Source of the DNA: Pseudothermotoga sp.
GTDB lineage: Bacteria; Thermotogota; Thermotogae; Thermotogales; DSM-5069
Direction: 5' to 3'
DNA: 8,467 nt
Assembly (NCBI GenBank): GCA_028276125.1
Contig: JAPYWY010000057.1
Coordinates: 1 to 8,467 of the forward strand
Part shown: positions 6,005 through 8,467 of the stretch, piece after piece
How the letters are laid out: every line of letters begins with the position of its first letter
How positions within the stretch are numbered: the stretch's first letter is position 1
The notes under the pieces: model-generated
The model's input: the letters and a program-made list of their open reading frames with translations, nothing else
Database searches by the model: none
What the model was told of the DNA's origin: nothing
Translations under genes and position numbers: made by a program

Positions 6005-7195
6005 TTACAGGTTGAAGTATCTCTTGAGCTCATCAACGGCATCGAGCCTCTCCCAAGTGAAGTCGGGATCGTTCCTGCCGAAGTGGCCATAAGCCGCAGT
6101 TTTTCTGTAGATAGGCCTGCGCAAATCCAGCTTCTCAATGATCGCCAAAGGACGGAAATCGAACACCTCAAGGATGATCTTCTTCAACTTTTCTTCTTCC
6201 ACTTTTGCCGTTCCGAAGGTGTCTATCATGAGGGACACTGGCCTGGCTTTACCAATCGCATAAGCTACCTGTATCAAGAAACGATCTGCGAGGCCTGCGG
6301 CAACGACGTTCTTCGCAACGTAGCGGGCCATGTAGTGCGCGGATCTGTCGACCTTGGTTGGATCTTTCCCACTGAACGCTCCGCCTCCGTGTGGCACCCA
6401 TCCACCGTAGGTGTCCACTATGATCTTTCGCCCCGTTAAACCCGTGTCCGCCGACGGACCTCCGAGCACGAACCTTCCGGTTGGGTTCACCAGGATCTTT
6501 ATTTCATTGGACCAGTATTGCTGCGGTATCGTTGGTCTTATGACATGCTCGATCAGGGCTTCTCTGAGCTCGTTGATCGTCACATCGGGCTCGTGTTGCG
6601 CTGAGATGAGAACAGTGTCGACCCTCACGGGCTTCCAGTTCTCATCGTACTCGATCGTGACCTGCGTCTTGCCGTCGGGTCTGAGGAACGGTACGATCTT
6701 TTTCTTTCTGACCTCAGCGAGTCTCATGGCAAGCTTGTGGGCAAGTACTATCGGAAGAGGCATGTATTCTGGGGTTTCGTTCGTCGCATAACCGAACATC
6801 ATGCCCTGATCGCCCGCACCGATCTTGTCGTATTCGTCCTCGAGGTGGTTCTTCTCCCGTGCCTCGAGCGCCTTGTTGACTCCTATAGCTATGTCGGGAG
6901 ATTGATTGTGGATCGAGGTCAGAACTCCACACGTTTCACCGTCGAAGCCGTACTTTGCCCTCGTGTAACCGACATCTAAGATCGTGCGTCTCACGATGTC
7001 CTGTATGTCCACGTACGCCTCGGTCGTGACCTCTCCTGCCACGACGGCCAAACCCGTTGTGACGAGCGTCTCGACCGCAACCCTCGCGTTGGGGTCTTGC
7101 TGCAGGATCGCATCGAGGATCGCGTCCGATATCTGATCGGCCAGTTTGTCCGGGTGACCTTCCGTGACACTCTCGCTCGTGAACAACCTCTTCAT
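6005..7195 (-). CDS. metK: S-adenosylmethionine synthetase (methionine adenosyltransferase)
   Basis: MetK makes S-adenosylmethionine from ATP and methionine in the cytosol, supplying methyl groups and polyamine precursors. The 396-residue protein has the normal length and all landmarks: TEGHPDK at 11-17 in the ATP/Mg site, GAGDQG at 126-131, and the glycine-rich GGGAFSGKDPTKVDRSAHY at 270-288 that binds the triphosphate. The last stretch, YGHFGRNDPDFTWE (369-382), is also typical. The frame stays open 42 codons upstream, but that extension is the shadow of the preceding gene. ATG 7193-7195 begins the conserved MKRLFTSESVTEGHPDK and has AAAGGAGG 7 nt upstream. It overlaps the stop of the upstream small gene as ATGA. 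I see no SAM riboswitch just upstream, because that space is coding. Confidence 0.98.
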   Translation of the reverse strand: MKRLFTSESVTEGHPDKLADQISDAILDAILQQDPNARVAVETLVTTGLAVVAGEVTTEAYVDIQDIVRRTILDVGYTRAKYGFDGETCGVLTSIHNQSPDIAIGVNKALEAREKNHLEDEYDKIGAGDQGMMFGYATNETPEYMPLPIVLAHKLAMRLAEVRKKKIVPFLRPDGKTQVTIEYDENWKPVRVDTVLISAQHEPDVTINELREALIEHVIRPTIPQQYWSNEIKILVNPTGRFVLGGPSADTGLTGRKIIVDTYGGWVPHGGGAFSGKDPTKVDRSAHYMARYVAKNVVAAGLADRFLIQVAYAIGKARPVSLMIDTFGTAKVEEEKLKKIILEVFDFRPLAIIEKLDLRRPIYRKTAAYGHFGRNDPDFTWERLDAVDELKRYFNL

Positions 7196-7524
7196 TTCTC
7201 CGCCTCCTTTGTGTGTTGTTCGTATTCTTCCTTGCTCACGAATTCTCCACCTTCCAGGCTGAAGGTCCTGACTCTGTAGCTCGAACTGAAGGCTGCGGTG
7301 AGGTGCAACTTGTTGGGACACTTCGAACCAACGTAGATTTTATCAATCCTGTAGGGAGTGGATGGATTGTCGTAATCGTTTATGAAGTCGTAACCCATAC
7401 GCAAATGACTGCGGAAGTATTCCCCGCACCTCGAGCATTTGAGATACACGACCAAGTAGTTACCTTGTCTGTAGAATGGGTCAACCGAAAGGTTCTTCAC
7501 TTTCTTTCGCCCGAAGAACCACAT
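7192..7524 (-). CDS. Small unrecognised protein with a CxxC motif (possible zinc ribbon)
   Basis: I do not recognise a named family. From ATG 7522-7524 it has 110 residues, is basic at the N-terminus (MWFFGRKKVK) and has no signal peptide. C30 and C33 form CSRC in a setting (LKCSRCGEYF) typical of zinc knuckles, and C69 lies in GSKCPNKLHL. A possible fourth ligand is H74, so one metal site could form, but the usual second CxxC is missing. The tail (SKEEYEQHTKEAEK) is charged and probably helical. ATG 7524 has GAAGG about 8 nt upstream and lies 5 nt after the M23 stop. A TTG at 7573-7575 would add 17 residues and overlap the peptidase gene. The stop overlaps the metK ATG as ATGA, so its translation is probably coupled to MetK. 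The function is unknown. Confidence 0.75.
   Translation of the reverse strand: MWFFGRKKVKNLSVDPFYRQGNYLVVYLKCSRCGEYFRSHLRMGYDFINDYDNPSTPYRIDKIYVGSKCPNKLHLTAAFSSSYRVRTFSLEGGEFVSKEEYEQHTKEAEK
7203..7210 (-). promoter_or_regulatory. Strong ribosome binding site that decides the metK start
   Basis: The minus strand reads AAAGGAGG, 7 nt before ATG 7193-7195. It lies inside the last codons of the CxxC gene. It settles the 396-residue start against the open upstream extension. Confidence 0.85.
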
Positions 7525-7529
7525 GTTCT

Positions 7530-8467
7530 CTACCTTCTTTCCAAAACGAATTTCAGTTCGTACTCGGTCCTCCAAACGTCTTCACAGATTATGGTAACGT
7601 TCGTCCTCGAAGGGAGCTGTCCGAGTTCTGGGAACTTGTTCAGCCTCACAACATTGCTGCTTTTGTCTGGGTACAACTTGTAGTACGCGGTGTATCTGTA
7701 TCCGTCCGACACGGAATTTTCGGTGTACACGGTCCAAACGTTGTTGAACTCGTCGAGACGTATCTCGCCGAAGTCGATGTGGTAAACCAGATCGTTGTTG
7801 AAATAAAGTTTTAGGGATCTGAGACCAATGACGTTCCTGCCCACGCTCGTGGCCGCATCTATCGCGATCTTTGGCCAACTTCCGCGGAATCTGTACACCC
7901 CGTTCTCAACGTAGTTCAGCCTTTCGTTATCTATCATCAAGCCTCTGACAGTGAATTTGGCATCCGAAGGCTTTGGAACGTTCAGCATGTCTGAAGGATT
8001 GTAGCAAACTGTCTCGTCGATGCTTCTGATCTCAAAATGACAGTGAGGTTGGGCTGCCTCACCCGTCTGTCCAGAATAGCCTATCACTTCTTGAGCTTTG
8101 AACCAAATGTTCCTTTCTGGAAATTCCACCACGATCCTTCTCCTTCCAAATTCAGTGACAACGCTGTTGATGATGCTTTTGATCTTCCCCGAAAAATCAC
8201 TCAAATGTGCGTATAGGGTTCGAAAACCATTCTCGTGCTGCAATACAACAACGTTTCCATAGATATCATCTTCGTCGATCTCGACTCTCACGAGCCAACC
8301 GTCTGCAGCTGCAAGTATTGGAACTCCCGAGCGCATCTGCGTGGAAAAATCGGCTCCCATGTGGAAGTGTGGACCCCTGTTTCCCGTTCCGCGGAACTCT
8401 CCAAAGCTCGAAGTGATCAGAAGTTGTCCGCCAACGGGTGCGACGAACATCGCCACAGCGATGATCG
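7530..8467 (-). CDS. Exported M23 family (LytM/lysostaphin-like) zinc metallopeptidase with a C-terminal beta-rich domain, 5' end outside the window
   Basis: M23 enzymes cut peptide cross-bridges in peptidoglycan. Residues are counted from the GTG codon at 8454-8456. The frame is open beyond that point to the edge and reads I-I-A-V-A-M-F-V-A, which looks like the end of a signal peptide, so the real start is outside. The zinc ligands are intact: H32-x3-D36 (in HFHMGAD) and H140 of PHCH, with H138 and H84 (YAHL) as the catalytic-site histidines. The protein is therefore probably active. Between H84 and VIGYSGQTG (124-132) lie about 20 more residues than usual. After the peptidase domain (about 6-160) comes a domain of some 145 residues rich in beta strands. 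It recalls the C-terminal domain of Bacteroidota M23 proteins (a '...LKLYFNNDLVYHIDF...' pattern). It heads the visible unit leading to metK, 5 nt before the CxxC gene. Confidence 0.9.
   Translation of the reverse strand, partial: IIAVAMFVAPVGGQLLITSSFGEFRGTGNRGPHFHMGADFSTQMRSGVPILAAADGWLVRVEIDEDDIYGNVVVLQHENGFRTLYAHLSDFSGKIKSIINSVVTEFGRRRIVVEFPERNIWFKAQEVIGYSGQTGEAAQPHCHFEIRSIDETVCYNPSDMLNVPKPSDAKFTVRGLMIDNERLNYVENGVYRFRGSWPKIAIDAATSVGRNVIGLRSLKLYFNNDLVYHIDFGEIRLDEFNNVWTVYTENSVSDGYRYTAYYKLYPDKSSNVVRLNKFPELGQLPSRTNVTIICEDVWRTEYELKFVLERR

Noticed and set aside
7196..7321. An N-terminal extension of 42 residues on MetK
   Set aside because: Conserved MetK sequence begins at ATG 7195, which has AAAGGAGG 7 nt upstream. 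The extension is the out-of-frame reading of the CxxC gene.
8454..8456. GTG as the true start of the M23 peptidase
   Set aside because: The frame continues open to the window edge with hydrophobic codons (I-I-A) that look like part of a signal peptide, and no ribosome binding site is visible before the GTG.
1..8467. CRISPR arrays, insertion sequences, tRNA or rRNA genes, toxin-antitoxin or phage genes
   Set aside because: I looked on both strands and saw no repeated spacer pattern, transposase, tRNA-like fold or defence gene. Nearly the whole window is accounted for by conserved housekeeping and stress genes.

Overview
All genes in this window lie on the minus strand, so they are transcribed from high to low coordinates. 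The gene set and protein sequences look like a thermophilic bacterium of the order Thermotogales. DisA, RadA, MetK, L34 and S20 resemble Thermotoga-type proteins as I remember them. Arg and Ile codons are often AGA/AGG and ATA, and strong AAGGAGG-type ribosome binding sites are spaced 7-9 nt from their starts. The moderate GC content (about half) would suit Pseudothermotoga better than Thermotoga. That genus-level guess is inference only.

Two tight transcription units are visible, separated by a perfect 10-bp hairpin at 5641-5665. The upstream unit (8467 down to 5703) holds an exported M23/LytM-type metallopeptidase cut by the window edge, a small unrecognised CxxC protein, S-adenosylmethionine synthetase (metK) and ribosomal protein S20 (rpsT). 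Junctions are a 5-nt gap, a 4-nt ATGA overlap and a 14-nt gap.

The downstream unit (5601 down to the left edge) holds a CPBP/CAAX-type membrane protease-like protein, the AAA+ unfoldase ClpC, RadA, the diadenylate cyclase DisA, ribosomal protein L34 (rpmH) and very probably the first codons of rnpA. Junctions are a 21-nt gap, a 4-nt ATGA overlap, a 14-nt overlap, an 18-nt gap and a TTGA overlap. rpmH (44 codons) is short and easy to miss, but it is unambiguous.

clpC-radA-disA is a known conserved block that links protein quality control, recombination-branch processing and c-di-AMP signalling of DNA integrity. In Bacillus-type clusters it is headed by ctsR-mcsA-mcsB. Here the gene in front of clpC is the CPBP protein, and the block runs directly into rpmH-rnpA. 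No gene-free stretch exceeds 105 bases. I see no tRNA, rRNA, mobile element, CRISPR array or phage gene, and nothing that I would call a wholly new system. The less ordinary points are the CPBP gene heading the stress block, the DisA-to-L34/RNase P junction, the unknown CxxC protein coupled to metK, and the unusual architecture of the M23 peptidase.
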